Positions 1 through 9,151 of a stretch of DNA of 64,000 bases are shown piece by piece. Within the stretch, counting starts at the first letter, position 1. Each line of letters starts with the position of its first letter. Source of the DNA: Allochromatium warmingii. Its GTDB lineage: Bacteria; Pseudomonadota; Gammaproteobacteria; Chromatiales; Chromatiaceae. The translations under genes were made by a program, and so were the position numbers. The notes below the pieces were generated by a model that did not search any database, was not told where the DNA came from, and saw only the letters and a program-made list of their open reading frames with translations. Location: contig NZ_FNOW01000001.1 in the NCBI RefSeq assembly GCF_900107145.1, positions 91,884-155,883 on the forward strand, written 5' to 3'.

Positions 1-30
1 CTATCGCAGACGCTCGCGGAGGCGCCATGA
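1..30 (+). CDS. C-terminal end of an upstream gene, probably proC
   Basis: Frame 1 reads LSQTLAEAP and stops at TGA (28-30), which overlaps the yggT start codon as ATGA. This is the usual coupled arrangement in this window. Pyrroline-5-carboxylate reductase (proC) commonly precedes yggT in gammaproteobacteria, so proC is inferred from synteny only. Nine codons are too few to identify the product from sequence. Confidence 0.4.
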   Translation, partial: LSQTLAEAP

Positions 31-602
31 GCGGTTCCTATCTGCTTGATCCGTTGGTGTTTTTGATTCAAACCCTGTTCGGGCTGTATATCGCGGTAGT
101 GGCGATTCGCTTTTTGCTGCAATGGGTGCGGGCAGATTTTTATAACCCACTCTCACAATTTGTGGTGCGGATTACGACACCGGTCTTGCGTCCACTGCGC
201 CGCGTTATCCCCGGCTACGGCGGGCTGGATTTGGCGGCACTGGTACTGATTTGGCTGCTCTCGACTGTGCAACTGGGGCTGATGGCGCTGGTTGTTGGGC
301 TGGAGCGTTCGCTGTTTGGTGCGCCGTTGTGGGCGATTCCAAGCATGGTTGAACTGTTTATCAATATTTTGCTGTTTTCGGTGCTGATCCGCGCTATTTT
401 GAGCTGGATCAATCCCGATCCCTACAATCCCGCCGCCGCACTGCTGGATCGGCTGACAGCACCAGTGATGCGTCCGGCGCAGCGGGTGATTCGACCGATT
501 GGCGGGATCGATCTCGCGCCACTGGTGGTAATAATCGGCTTAGTGCTGCTGAATATGCTGCTGTTACCGCCGCTCAAATGGCTGGTTGCCAGTCCGTTTT
601 GA
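27..602 (+). CDS. yggT: YggT family integral membrane protein
   Basis: A 191-residue inner-membrane protein built from two YGGT repeats, each with two hydrophobic segments. The repeats can be aligned by their shared patterns: ADFYNPLSQFVVRIT / TPVLRPLRRVIP near residues 35-62 and PDPYNPAAALLDRLT / APVMRPAQRVIRP near residues 130-160. Members of this family have been linked to membrane organisation and osmotic stress, but the biochemical role is unsettled. The ATG overlaps the preceding stop codon, and a DUF167 gene follows 38 bp downstream, reproducing the common proC-yggT-yggU order. Confidence 0.9.
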   Translation: MSGSYLLDPLVFLIQTLFGLYIAVVAIRFLLQWVRADFYNPLSQFVVRITTPVLRPLRRVIPGYGGLDLAALVLIWLLSTVQLGLMALVVGLERSLFGAPLWAIPSMVELFINILLFSVLIRAILSWINPDPYNPAAALLDRLTAPVMRPAQRVIRPIGGIDLAPLVVIIGLVLLNMLLLPPLKWLVASPF

Positions 603-640
603 TCTGATCCCTCTCTAATTAATAAGACGTTACGCGCCAA

Positions 641-943
641 ATGAGTTGGTATCGCTGGGACGGCGACAATCTGGAACTGCGGGTGCGGGTGCAGCCGCGT
701 GCGCCCAAAGATGCGTTCGTCGAACCCGATCCGAGCGGCGAGTATTACCGCGTGCGGCTGAAAGCGCCGCCGGTCGAGGGCAAGGGCAATCTGGCGCTGC
801 GGCGGTTTATCGCTGAGGCATTTGGGGTTGCTGCCTCGCATGTTGAAATCCTCAGCGGCGAACAGGCTCGCTACAAACGCCTGCGCATCCAGCGCCCGCG
901 TACCCTGCCGCTGCCGGTCGGAACGCCGCCATGCAGCCATTAA
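641..943 (+). CDS. yggU: DUF167 (YggU) family protein
   Basis: A 100-residue protein with the DUF167 signature: an N-terminal beta strand with RVRVQPRAPKDAF and the central motif LKAPPVEGKGNLALRRFIAE (about residues 47-66), followed by VEILSGEQARYKRLRI. The fold is known from structures of the E. coli YggU family, but the function is unknown. It lies directly after yggT, its usual neighbour, and its end overlaps the next start codon by 13 bp, so the three genes are probably cotranscribed. Confidence 0.88.
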   Translation: MSWYRWDGDNLELRVRVQPRAPKDAFVEPDPSGEYYRVRLKAPPVEGKGNLALRRFIAEAFGVAASHVEILSGEQARYKRLRIQRPRTLPLPVGTPPCSH

Positions 944-1713
944 ATCTTCTCAGCTACAACGTTCAGGCCGGGATTGCTTCGCGTCAATATAGCGATTATG
1001 TAGTGCAGAGCTGGAAACATCTGCTGCCGCATCCCGAGCGACTGGCGAATTTGGCGCGGATTGCGCAGTTATTGCGCCAGTTCGATATTGTTGGGCTGCA
1101 AGAGGTGGATGCTGGCAGTTTGCGCAGTTCTTATGTCGATCAAACGCAGTATCTGGCCACGCAGGGCGCTTTTCCGCATTGGTATCGTCAGATCAATCGC
1201 AATCTGGCCCCATTCGCACAGCACAGTAACGGGCTGCTGGCGCGGCCACATCCGGCGCAGATTATCGAGCATCGATTGCCGGGCTTGCCCGGACGCGGGG
1301 TGGTGGTGGCGGAATTTGCGCTTGATGATGGCGAGCGGCTGGCGGTTGGCATTGTGCATCTGGCGCTTGGCTGGCGGGCGCGACGGCAGCAACTTGATTA
1401 TCTCAGCCAGTTAGCCCAGGAGTATCCCTATCTGGTGCTGATGGGGGATTTTAATTGTGGCTGTGATTCCAAAGCCCTGCGCAATATGGTGCGGCGCTGC
1501 GGGATGCGTGGTCTGGATTGCGAACTTAAGACATTTCCGAGTTGGCGGCCTCGGCATAATCTCGATCATATCCTTGTCTCGCGCCCCATCGAAGTGCTCG
1601 CCGCTCGCGTGGTCGATTATGCGCTGTCGGATCATCTGCCGATCAGTATGCGGATTGCGTTGCCGAGTGGGGTTAAGCTCATGGCACCATCAAAAGGGTC
1701 GGGCACCGCGTAA
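931..1713 (+). CDS. Endonuclease/exonuclease/phosphatase (EEP) family protein
   Basis: A 260-residue EEP-fold hydrolase. Visible catalytic motifs are LLSYNVQAG at the N-terminus, GLQEVDAG near residue 55 (metal-binding Glu), LMGDFNCG near residue 170 (Asp/Asn), and the terminal LDHILVS and SDHLPI motifs (Asp-His pair) near residues 211 and 233. Substrate cannot be predicted: the family covers DNases, phosphodiesterases and lipid phosphatases. There is no signal peptide, so it is probably cytoplasmic. It overlaps the DUF167 gene upstream and runs convergently into ftsX with a 24-bp overlap. Confidence 0.85.
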   Translation: MQPLNLLSYNVQAGIASRQYSDYVVQSWKHLLPHPERLANLARIAQLLRQFDIVGLQEVDAGSLRSSYVDQTQYLATQGAFPHWYRQINRNLAPFAQHSNGLLARPHPAQIIEHRLPGLPGRGVVVAEFALDDGERLAVGIVHLALGWRARRQQLDYLSQLAQEYPYLVLMGDFNCGCDSKALRNMVRRCGMRGLDCELKTFPSWRPRHNLDHILVSRPIEVLAARVVDYALSDHLPISMRIALPSGVKLMAPSKGSGTA

Positions 1714-2667
1714 ATGCTGACTGACTGCCAGCCAACTGCCGACCAATCCCAGCACAATCCCCGAACTGAGCATTAAGCCGGTATCGCCGACGCCCAAGCC
1801 GGCTAGACGAAATTCACTGTGATAGAGCGATGCCAGCCGCGAGACTGGGCCTTGTAGCAGCAGCGTTGCCAGCGCCACCAAGAGCCAAGCGGTCATTCCC
1901 CCGAGCAAGCCGTACCACGCGCCGGTATAGAGAAAGGGTCGCCGAATAAAATTCGCTGTCGCGCCGACTAATTCCATGATCTCGATTTCGATGCGGCGGT
2001 TGAGAATTTCCAAGCGAATGGTGTTGCCGACGGTGAGCAACACACCGATGCTTAACAATCCGCCGAGCAGCAGCGCAACCACCTGCACTAGATCAAGAAT
2101 TGCCTGCAAGCGTTGCAACCACAGCGTATCCATCCGCGCAAAATCCGCCTCGGGCAAATCAAGCAGCCGCTCTTGCAGCAGCGTCAGGCGCTCGGGGTCG
2201 GCGTGTTCGGGATGCGGATAGACGGCCAGCACATTGGGGAGCGGATTTTTGGTGATCTTATCGAGCGCATCTTCAAAGCCGCCCAGATCGCGAAACTCGG
2301 CTAACGCCTGATCGCGGGTGATGAGCTGGATGCGGTCGATTTCTTCCCAGGCTTCAAGCTGTTGGGCCAGCGTCGTTGCCTGCGCGTCGTCGATGCGCAG
2401 TTCGAGAAAGAGCGAGATCGCGGCGGTTTGATCCCAACTGCCGGCCATACTGCGCAGATTTTCACTCAAGATATAGAGCGCGGCGGGCAGCGCCAGCGAA
2501 ATGCCGATCACAGCGACCGTCATCGCCGAGGGCAGCGGCGAGGCACGCAGCCGACCGAGGGTATCGAGCACGGTTTGCAGATGGAGACTCAGCCAGACTC
2601 CGGGGCGTTGCAGCAGACGCGGCCCGCGTGGGCGTGGGGCTGGAGCGGAGCGATGTTTTTTAGCCAT
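1690..2667 (-). CDS. ftsX: Cell division protein FtsX
   Basis: The membrane subunit of the FtsEX ABC-type complex, which in gammaproteobacteria controls septal peptidoglycan hydrolases through EnvC-type activators. The protein is 325 residues. A basic cytoplasmic N-terminus is followed by TM1 (near residues 48-68), a periplasmic domain (about 70-190), and three C-terminal TM segments (about 192-213, 242-268 and 293-315). The order matches the FtsX/permease fold. ftsE lies 2 bp upstream and ftsY beyond it, the standard ftsY-ftsE-ftsX order. Confidence 0.95.
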   Translation of the reverse strand: MAKKHRSAPAPRPRGPRLLQRPGVWLSLHLQTVLDTLGRLRASPLPSAMTVAVIGISLALPAALYILSENLRSMAGSWDQTAAISLFLELRIDDAQATTLAQQLEAWEEIDRIQLITRDQALAEFRDLGGFEDALDKITKNPLPNVLAVYPHPEHADPERLTLLQERLLDLPEADFARMDTLWLQRLQAILDLVQVVALLLGGLLSIGVLLTVGNTIRLEILNRRIEIEIMELVGATANFIRRPFLYTGAWYGLLGGMTAWLLVALATLLLQGPVSRLASLYHSEFRLAGLGVGDTGLMLSSGIVLGLVGSWLAVSQHLRGARPF

Positions 2668-2669
2668 GC

Positions 2670-3338
2670 TTACCAGCCTCCGGTATCGCCGATGAGCCGC
2701 CCTTCGTCGAGGGTCAGGGTGCGATGGTGCATGGTGTTGACGAGGCCAAAATCATGGGTGGCGATCAATAGGGTCACGCCGACATATTTGAACCGCTCGA
2801 ATAGCTCGAAGATTTCGCGGGACAGATCAGGGTCGAGATTGCCGGTTGGCTCATCGGCCAAGAGCACCGGCGGCCGTCCGACCAGCGCCCGCGCAATACC
2901 GACGCGCTGTTGCTCACCGCCGGAGAGGGCTATCGGCGTGGCGCGTTCGCGCTTGAGCAGGCCGACTTGATCGAGCGCGGCGCGGACGCGGCGGCCGATT
3001 TCACGCGAATGCACACCCGTGACCACCAACGGCAGCGCGACATTATCGAACACACTGCGATCCGGTAGCAGGCGATGATCCTGAAAAATCATGCCGACTT
3101 GACGACGGTGATAGGGAATCTCGCGCCGAGGCAGGGTGCTGAGATTGCGCCCATCGACGAGCACCTGACCGCGTGACGGACGTTCGAGCAGACCGATGAG
3201 CCGCAACAGCGTGCTTTTACCGGCTCCCGAATGGCCGGTTAAAAACACCATCTCGCCGGTTTGGATCTCAAAATCAATCGCCGAGAGCGCCTCACCGCGT
3301 TCAGGATAGCGTTTAAAGACGTTTTGAAAGCGGATCAC
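2670..3338 (-). CDS. ftsE: Cell division ATP-binding protein FtsE
   Basis: The ATPase of FtsEX. It has Walker A GHSGAGKST, Q-loop MIFQDHRLLPDR, signature LSGGEQQRVGIARAL, Walker B PPVLLADEPTGNLD and H-loop ATHD. The GTG at 3338 is preferred: it gives MIRFQNVFKRYP at the N-terminus, which aligns with the family start, and GAGG lies upstream. An alternative GTG at 3365 would add nine residues but has no ribosome binding site. The nine bases GTGATCCGC occur at both positions. Two bases separate it from ftsX. Confidence 0.95.
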   Translation of the reverse strand: MIRFQNVFKRYPERGEALSAIDFEIQTGEMVFLTGHSGAGKSTLLRLIGLLERPSRGQVLVDGRNLSTLPRREIPYHRRQVGMIFQDHRLLPDRSVFDNVALPLVVTGVHSREIGRRVRAALDQVGLLKRERATPIALSGGEQQRVGIARALVGRPPVLLADEPTGNLDPDLSREIFELFERFKYVGVTLLIATHDFGLVNTMHHRTLTLDEGRLIGDTGGW

Positions 3339-3370
3339 GGTCGCGGCAACCTCATCGCGGATCACTGGCG

Positions 3371-3420
3371 CTGGTTGCGACAGGATGAACAGGATGTTTC
3401 AAGATTGACAGGATTTTTTC
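3371..3420. repeat. Dispersed CAGGAT-type intergenic repeat (short copy)
   Basis: Between ftsE and ftsY the sequence carries repeated units of the form ACAGGATGAACAGGAT and GATTGACAGGAT. The same motif family forms the arms of the large palindrome at 35262-35476. It looks like a degenerate interspersed repeat, not coding sequence. Confidence 0.6.
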
Positions 3421-3470
3421 TTTGTAAAACAAGCGTTTTGACAATCCGGTCAATCTGATCTGCTGTTTGA

Positions 3471-4586
3471 TTATCCGAGCAGCGCCTCGATAAATTCATC
3501 GGGATCAAAGGGGCGCAAGTCCTCAATCGACTCACCGACACCGATAAAGCGAATCGGCACGCCGAGCCGTTCGGCAATGGCAAAGAGAATACCGCCCTTC
3601 GCGGTACCGTCGAGCTTGGTGAGGGTGATGCCGGTCAGCCCGACGGCGCGATGAAAATGCTCGGCCTGATGCAGCGCATTCTGACCGGTAGTGGCATCGA
3701 CGACCAACATGACCTCATGCGGCGCATCGGGATCGAGCTTTTTGAGCACGCGGGCAACCTTAGACAGTTCGTCCATTAGATTGCTTTTTGTGTGCAACCG
3801 CCCGGCAGTATCCGCGATCAACACATCGACGCCACGCGCAGTAGCCGCTTGCAGCGCATCAAAAATCACCGAAGCTGAATCTGCGCCCGTGTGCTGAGCG
3901 ATGACCGGCACGGCGTTGCGCTCGCCCCAAGTTTCGAGCTGCTCGACGGCAGCCGCACGGAAGGTATCCCCAGCGGCAAGCATGACGCTATTACCCTCAT
4001 CTTGCAGCCGCTTGGCGAGCTTGCCAATCGTGGTAGTTTTGCCGGCACCGTTGACGCCGACCATCAACACCACCTGCGGCTTACCGAGCGCAGGCTGCTT
4101 CACTGTGCCATCGGCGGCCTGCAAAATCGTGCGCAATTCATCCTTGAGCGCAGCAAAGAGCGCATCCGGATCGGTCAACATTTTGCGCTTCACACGCTCA
4201 CTAAGATCAGCCATCAGACGGGTGCTCGTCTCGATGCCGACATCTGCCGTAATCAGCACGGTTTCGAGTTCATCGAGTAAATCAGCGTCGATGCGCTGTC
4301 GCCCGCGCAACAGACTGCCAAGCCCGCCGCCAAGCTGAGTACGCGATTTCGACAGGCGTTCGCGCAAGCGGACTAAAGCACTCCGCTTAGGCGTATTGTC
4401 TTCTTCCGTGCTTTCCGCGCTTTCAGCGGCCATACTCGGCGCTGGCGCATCAGCACTCACGGGCTTAGAAGAGCGGAATAGCTTGCCGAACCAGGGTTTA
4501 CGCGGCGTATCGCTCTCGGGTGTGGTTGGAGCGGGTGCTGAGGCGACTGACTCGGACGGCGCTGATTTTTTTCCGAAGCGGAACAT
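3471..4586 (-). CDS. ftsY: Signal recognition particle receptor FtsY
   Basis: The SRP-receptor GTPase that docks ribosome-nascent chain complexes at the membrane. The 371-residue protein has a variable, acidic/Pro/Ala-rich N-terminal A region (about 1-70), an N domain (about 75-155) and a G domain. The G domain shows G1 [27 protein letters not shown]3 [10 protein letters not shown]4 [10 protein letters not shown] and the closing [13 protein letters not shown]. The A region is shorter than in E. coli FtsY. It is the first gene of ftsY-ftsE-ftsX, although about 130 bp with a dispersed repeat separates it from ftsE. Confidence 0.96.
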   Translation of the reverse strand: MFRFGKKSAPSESVASAPAPTTPESDTPRKPWFGKLFRSSKPVSADAPAPSMAAESAESTEEDNTPKRSALVRLRERLSKSRTQLGGGLGSLLRGRQRIDADLLDELETVLITADVGIETSTRLMADLSERVKRKMLTDPDALFAALKDELRTILQAADGTVKQPALGKPQVVLMVGVNGAGKTTTIGKLAKRLQDEGNSVMLAAGDTFRAAAVEQLETWGERNAVPVIAQHTGADSASVIFDALQAATARGVDVLIADTAGRLHTKSNLMDELSKVARVLKKLDPDAPHEVMLVVDATTGQNALHQAEHFHRAVGLTGITLTKLDGTAKGGILFAIAERLGVPIRFIGVGESIEDLRPFDPDEFIEALLG

Positions 4587-4688
4587 AAGACTTGAACTTC
4601 AAGGTCGATGGTTGGTTAAGCGATCAGCCGGATACTATCAGAACCTTGCGTCCCAATTGGCGAGAACGGACTTAGTCCGCGTATCACA

Positions 4689-4958
4689 TCACTCCCCCTC
4701 ACCAAACCGCTCCTGCACTAACTGCGCAATAGCCGCCAATGCTGCCTCTTCGTCCGCGCCGGTCGCCTCGACCACAATGGTCGTACCCTGACTAGCGGCC
4801 AGCATCATAATACCCATAATGCTCTTAGCGTTGACGCTTTGCCCATTACGGGCAATCGTGATCTCACTGGCAAACTGGCTGGCGCATTGCACCAGCTTGG
4901 CCGAGGCGCGGGCGTGCAAACCGAGCTTGTTACAGATTTCGAGTTCTTGGCGCAGCAT
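4689..4958 (-). CDS. ptsO: HPr-like phosphocarrier of the nitrogen PTS (NPr)
   Basis: An 89-residue HPr-fold protein. The phosphorylatable His15 lies in KLGLHARASA, and Ser46 in NAKSIMGIMML. It is expected to relay phosphate from PtsP to PtsN in the regulatory PTS-Ntr branch. The ATG at 4958 is chosen because AGGA lies about 7 bases upstream; a TTG at 4967 is also in frame. No sugar-specific PTS components are nearby, and the order rpoN-hpf-ptsN-rapZ-npr is the classic gammaproteobacterial one. Confidence 0.93.
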   Translation of the reverse strand: MLRQELEICNKLGLHARASAKLVQCASQFASEITIARNGQSVNAKSIMGIMMLAASQGTTIVVEATGADEEAALAAIAQLVQERFGEGE

Positions 4959-4998
4959 CCTGCACAATCCTGTTCAATAGGGTTAGAGCGAAAATCGT

Positions 4999-5856
4999 TT
5001 AGGTCAGTTCACGGTGCCGAATAATCACCGTATGGCCGTGCGCTTCCAGATACTGACCGAGGGCTTCAGTCATATACACCGAACGATGCTGACCACCGGT
5101 GCAGCCGATGGCGATGGTCAGATAACTGCGCCCATCGGTCTCAAAACGCGGAATCCAGCGTTCAAAAAACGCGACAATATCGCTGCGCAGTTGCAATGCT
5201 TCGGGGCTGGCTTCGAGAAAACGGGCGACTTCGGGATCACGCCCGGTGAGCAGACGCAATTCACTCTGCCAATGTGGATTCGGCAGGCAGCGCACATCGA
5301 ACACAAAATCGGCATCCGGCGGCACGCCATGCTTAAAACCAAATGACTTGAGCAAAATGGAAAGACGCGGCGCTTCGCCGCCCAACAGCCAGCGGCGCAC
5401 CTGATCGCGCAATTCGTGAACATTGGTGCGCGTCGTATCGAGCACTAGATCAGCGTGTTGCCGCACCGGTGCGAGAAAATCCTGTTCAAGCTGAATCGCT
5501 TCGCGCAATGACCGCTCGGCAGTGGTCAACGGATGACGGCGGCGCGTTTCGCTGTAGCGTTGAATTAACGTCTCGAACTGGGTTTCTAAAAACAGCACGC
5601 GACAATCGATCCCGCGCTCGCGAGCGGTTTGCACCAGCGGCGGCAGTTGTGGCAGGGCTTCGAGATTGCCGCGTGCGTCGATGCCCACGGCGGTTTTGCT
5701 AAAGGCAACATCGAGCGTTTCGCGCAGCCCGAGCACCAGTTCTTGCAGCAGAAAAAACGGCAGATTATCAATACAATAAAAGCCCATATCCTCCAGCGTG
5801 TGGAGGGCGATGCTTTTGCCGGAGCCGGATAATCCGCTCAGAAGAATCAGTTGCAT
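4999..5856 (-). CDS. rapZ: RNase adapter protein / nucleotide-binding protein RapZ
   Basis: A 285-residue member of the RapZ (YvcJ/YhbJ) family. The Walker A motif GLSGSGKS is at residues 8-15, followed by GFYCIDNLP and a Walker B-like region. The C-terminal domain carries SFGFKHGVP, DVRCLPNPHW and IGCTGGQHRSVY. In E. coli it guides RNase E to the sRNA GlmZ and senses glucosamine-6-phosphate. No glmY/glmZ candidates were recognised here, so that role is only known for the family. It lies between ptsN and npr. Confidence 0.95.
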   Translation of the reverse strand: MQLILLSGLSGSGKSIALHTLEDMGFYCIDNLPFFLLQELVLGLRETLDVAFSKTAVGIDARGNLEALPQLPPLVQTARERGIDCRVLFLETQFETLIQRYSETRRRHPLTTAERSLREAIQLEQDFLAPVRQHADLVLDTTRTNVHELRDQVRRWLLGGEAPRLSILLKSFGFKHGVPPDADFVFDVRCLPNPHWQSELRLLTGRDPEVARFLEASPEALQLRSDIVAFFERWIPRFETDGRSYLTIAIGCTGGQHRSVYMTEALGQYLEAHGHTVIIRHRELT

Positions 5857-5874
5857 ACTGTGCTCGCCTCGCGG

Positions 5875-6324
5875 TCAGTGCGCGGTGAGAATCTGCAAAA
5901 TCTCATCGGCTGAAGTGGCTTCGCGCAGCCGCACGCGCCGACTCGGATCGTTGAATAAGCTGGCGAGATGAGCGAGCAGCCGCAGATGTTCGTCGTTCGC
6001 CTCCTCGGGGACGAGCAGCGCAAAGGCCAGATCGACCGCTTCACCATCGCTGGCATCATAGTCAACGCCCTGCACGGTTTGCACAAAGGCCCCAATCGCC
6101 GTGGTGACATCCTTCATGCGCGAATGCGGCAGCGCCACACCATGCCCTAAGCCGGTGCTCCCCAACCGCTCGCGTTCGAGCAGATGTTCAAACACGGTTT
6201 CAGCTTGCAAACGTGGATGGTCACGCGCCAACAGCCCGGCGAGTGTTTCAATCAGGCGCTTTTTGCTGGCCAGCTCCAGCCCACAGCCGACGCGCACGAC
6301 GTTGATGAGATCCGGGCCTAACAT
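5875..6324 (-). CDS. ptsN: PTS IIA-like nitrogen regulatory protein PtsN
   Basis: An EIIA-Ntr domain protein of 149 residues. The phosphoacceptor is His67, in GVALPHSRM. The family modulates potassium transport, nitrogen and carbon balance through protein-protein contacts. The start at 6324 (MLGPDLINVV) is preferred because GGAG lies 8 bases upstream; an upstream TTG at 6366 would extend it by 14 residues. It sits 18 bp before rapZ, and with npr forms the output end of the PTS-Ntr chain. Confidence 0.93.
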   Translation of the reverse strand: MLGPDLINVVRVGCGLELASKKRLIETLAGLLARDHPRLQAETVFEHLLERERLGSTGLGHGVALPHSRMKDVTTAIGAFVQTVQGVDYDASDGEAVDLAFALLVPEEANDEHLRLLAHLASLFNDPSRRVRLREATSADEILQILTAH

Positions 6325-6391
6325 GGTGCCAACTCCGGCAAAGTGAGAGGGCGGCTCCCGCAACACACTTCGGCAGCCGCTGATAACAACC

Positions 6392-6422
6392 GGCGCTGTC
6401 GCCGCAGAACGACGACAGCGCC
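6392..6422 (-). terminator. Stem-loop between hpf and ptsN
   Basis: GGCGCTGTCG and CGACAGCGCC form a perfect 10-bp stem in the 138-bp gap between hpf and ptsN. No T-run follows on the reverse strand, so it may be a processing or attenuation structure and not an intrinsic terminator. Confidence 0.4.
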
Positions 6423-6462
6423 TCCTATCGCGCGCGCACGGTGGCCGCGTGGCCTGAATGCC

Positions 6463-6783
6463 TTACTCGGCTTCAGCAACCTTGACGGCAGCGCCGCGAT
6501 GGCTGTGCTTTTTCTCCTTATGCCGGATGACCTGACGGTCGAGCTTGTCGATCAGGCCGTCGATGGCGGCATACATATCTTCATGCACGGCATCGGCAAA
6601 CACCGTGCCGCCGTTGACATGCAGCGTCGCTTCGGCCTTTTGGTCGAGTTTCTCGACGCTTAAGACGACATGGGCATTGATGACGTGGTCGAAATGGCGT
6701 GCAAGACGCTCGAATTTGCTGTCCACGTAGGATTTCAGCGCTTCGGTCACGTCGATGTGATGACCCGTCAGATTGATTTGCAT
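6463..6783 (-). CDS. hpf: Ribosome hibernation promoting factor HPF
   Basis: A 106-residue short-form HPF/RaiA-type protein. It begins MQINLTGHHIDVTEALKSYV and contains the conserved SVEKLDQKAEATLHV and MYAAIDGLIDKLDRQV stretches. It binds 70S ribosomes at the decoding site and promotes 100S dimers in stationary phase. The length, with no C-terminal dimerisation domain, indicates the short gammaproteobacterial form. AAGGAG lies 7 bases before the chosen ATG; the ATG immediately upstream (6786) is an alternative. It is 33 bp after rpoN, as in E. coli. Confidence 0.95.
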   Translation of the reverse strand: MQINLTGHHIDVTEALKSYVDSKFERLARHFDHVINAHVVLSVEKLDQKAEATLHVNGGTVFADAVHEDMYAAIDGLIDKLDRQVIRHKEKKHSHRGAAVKVAEAE

Positions 6784-6816
6784 CATTGAACTCCTTACTA
6801 AGGTTCAAACGGCCTG

Positions 6817-8319
6817 TTAAGCCAGGCGTTTGCGCTCACTGGAGGCGGGGATACCCAACGCCTCGCGGTATTTGGCGACTGTTCGCCGAGCGACATCGAT
6901 ACCCTGATTCGCCAGTTCTTCGGCGATCTTGTTATCGCTCAGAGGCTTACGCGGTGATTCACCCGCGATCAGCTTGCGAATCAGGGCGCGGATCGCTGTT
7001 GACGAGCATTCGCCGCCAGAAGTGGTGTTGACGTGAGAAGAGAAAAAATATTTCAGCTCAAAGGTGCCGCGTGGGGTGTGCATGTATTTGTGCGTGGTGA
7101 CCCGTGAGATGGTGGACTCATGTAGCTCCAGCGCCTCGGCGATGTCGCGCAGCACCAGCGGGCGCATTCCCTCTTCGCCATGTTCGAGAAAATCCTGCTG
7201 CATTTCGACGATTTTGGCTCCCACGCGCAGCACGGTCTCGTTGCGGCTGGCCAAGCTTTTGATAAACCAACGCGCTTCTTGGAGATGACTTTTGAGCGTC
7301 AGACCGTCGGCGCTGTGGTCGGCGCGGCGTACCAGCCGCGCATAGTCGGCATTGACGCGCAGTTTGGGCGTGATCTCGGGATTGAGTTCCACCTGCCAGC
7401 GCCCGTCTTGTTTGCGCACAAAGATGTCGGGGACAACGTACTCCGAAGCGGTCTCGGCAATCAAGCGTCCGGGCTTGGGATGCAAGCGGCGGATGAGATC
7501 GAGCGCCTGCGCTAGTGCCGGTTCATCCGCTTTGAGCAGCCGCGCTAAGGCGGTGAGATCGCCGCGTGGCAGATGCTCAAAACCGCTGTCGCAAATGGCC
7601 AGCGCCAGCGTCCGCCACGGCGTTTCGGGCGGCAATTGACGCAGTTGCAGCAACAGGCATTCACGCGGATCGCGGGCACCGACACCCGCCGGATCCAGCG
7701 CCTGTACGCGATGAATCAGCGTCTCGACCTCGTCGGGGCCAATTTCGGGATCGTCAATCGTCGCCACCAGTTCGGCGACATCGGCACGCAAATAGCCATC
7801 GGCATCAATGGCATCGACGATGGTTTCCGCGATCATAAAATCGCGTTCGTTCAGGCGGCTGAGGTTCAATTGCCACAGCAGATAATCGCTGAGTGTCTGC
7901 GGGCGCGAGCGATGCAGCAGCGGATCATAGTCGGCATCGTCACTCGCCGCGCCCGCGCCACTGGGCGGCAGATAGCCGTCGAATACATCGCCCCAGTTCG
8001 TATCAACCGGCAACTCGTCGGGCATGTTGCTCGATTCGGCCTGGACTTCGCGCTCAAACGATGCGTCTGATTCCGACGGCTGGCTCTGCGTAAACGTATC
8101 CTCATCGAGTCGCGGCAGGCGTCCGCTCTCTTCTAGTTCGCTGGTCGCGTCGTGCTGCTCGGATTCCTCGCCTTCCTCCAGCATCAGATTGCTGTCGAGT
8201 GCTTCTTGAATCTCTTGTTGCAGCTCTAACGTCGAGAGTTGCAGCAGCTTGATTGCCTGCTGCAACTGGGGCGTCATGGTGAGTTGCTGACTGAGCCGAA
8301 GCTGGATAGATGGCTTCAT
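6817..8319 (-). CDS. rpoN: RNA polymerase sigma-54 factor RpoN
   Basis: A 500-residue sigma-54. Region I is Gln/Leu-rich (MKPSIQLRLSQQLTMTPQLQ). An acidic region II spans about 45-130, and the core-binding domain follows. The C-terminal helix-turn-helix includes LHESTISRVTTHKYM and the RpoN box ARRTVAKYREALGI. The ATG at 8319 matches the family N-terminus; longer in-frame starts upstream are not expected. It directs transcription with bEBP activators and is the first gene of the rpoN-hpf-ptsN-rapZ-npr block. Confidence 0.97.
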   Translation of the reverse strand: MKPSIQLRLSQQLTMTPQLQQAIKLLQLSTLELQQEIQEALDSNLMLEEGEESEQHDATSELEESGRLPRLDEDTFTQSQPSESDASFEREVQAESSNMPDELPVDTNWGDVFDGYLPPSGAGAASDDADYDPLLHRSRPQTLSDYLLWQLNLSRLNERDFMIAETIVDAIDADGYLRADVAELVATIDDPEIGPDEVETLIHRVQALDPAGVGARDPRECLLLQLRQLPPETPWRTLALAICDSGFEHLPRGDLTALARLLKADEPALAQALDLIRRLHPKPGRLIAETASEYVVPDIFVRKQDGRWQVELNPEITPKLRVNADYARLVRRADHSADGLTLKSHLQEARWFIKSLASRNETVLRVGAKIVEMQQDFLEHGEEGMRPLVLRDIAEALELHESTISRVTTHKYMHTPRGTFELKYFFSSHVNTTSGGECSSTAIRALIRKLIAGESPRKPLSDNKIAEELANQGIDVARRTVAKYREALGIPASSERKRLA

Positions 8320-8425
8320 GGATCGTGTGCTGTTGTGTGTGAAATGCTCAGGGTCTGTTTTTTTAGGAATCGGGGGGGATGTGGCCGCGTTCACGGGGTC
8401 ACAGTCGTCTTAGTGTCAGTCTAGT

Positions 8426-9151
8426 CTACATGGAAAAATCCGCACCGAGATAGACATCCCGCACCCGTTGATTAGCTAAGAGCGCACGCGGCTCGCCAGC
8501 GGCAATCACGGTGCCGCTGCCGATGATATAGCCTCGGTCACAGATGGCGAGCGTTTCGCGCACATTATGATCGGTAATCAGCACGCCAATGGCGCGATCC
8601 CGCAGATGGGTGACGATGGATTTGATGTCGCCGACGGCAATCGGATCGACGCCAGCAAAGGGTTCATCGAGCAGCATCACTGTGGGTTCGACGGCGAGCG
8701 CCCGAGCGATTTCTAGCCGCCGCCGCTCGCCGCCGGAGAGACTGAGCGCCAGCGATTCGGCGATATGGCTGATGCCCAGATCGGCCAGCAACTGTTCGCA
8801 GCGGGCCTCGCGTTCGCGCCGCGTGAGCTGACGGCGGGTTTCCAAAATCGCCAAGATGTTGTCACGGGCAGTCAGTTTGCGAAAGATCGACGGCTCCTGT
8901 GCCAGATAGCTCAAGCCGGCGCGGGCGCGAACGTGCATCGGCTGGCGCGTCAGATCGCGGTCATCGAGCAGAATGCGCCCCTGATCGGCTTGAATCAGCC
9001 CGACGATGAGATAAAAACAGGTGGTTTTGCCCGCGCCATTCGGGCCAAGCAAGCCGACGACTTCCCCCGGTGCAACCGTAACGCTGACATCGTGCAGCAC
9101 CTGACGGCTGCCGTAGTGCTTTTTGAGGTGTTCGGCGCGGAGTCCGCTCAT
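8426..9151 (-). CDS. lptB: LPS export ABC transporter ATP-binding protein LptB
   Basis: The 241-residue ATPase that drives lipopolysaccharide extraction from the inner membrane with LptFG. Motifs are Walker A GPNGAGKTT, Q-loop YLAQEPSIFRKL, signature LSGGERRRLEIARAL, Walker B VMLLDEPFAGVDP and H-loop ITDHNVRETL. Its start overlaps the lptA stop. lptC-lptA-lptB-rpoN is the canonical order. lptF and lptG are not in the window. Confidence 0.97.
   Translation of the reverse strand: MSGLRAEHLKKHYGSRQVLHDVSVTVAPGEVVGLLGPNGAGKTTCFYLIVGLIQADQGRILLDDRDLTRQPMHVRARAGLSYLAQEPSIFRKLTARDNILAILETRRQLTRREREARCEQLLADLGISHIAESLALSLSGGERRRLEIARALAVEPTVMLLDEPFAGVDPIAVGDIKSIVTHLRDRAIGVLITDHNVRETLAICDRGYIIGSGTVIAAGEPRALLANQRVRDVYLGADFSM

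Noticed and set aside
422..940. A 172-codon reverse-strand frame opposite yggT and the DUF167 gene
   Set aside because: It overlaps two recognised genes completely, has no protein motif, and is the kind of antisense frame expected in GC-rich codon usage.
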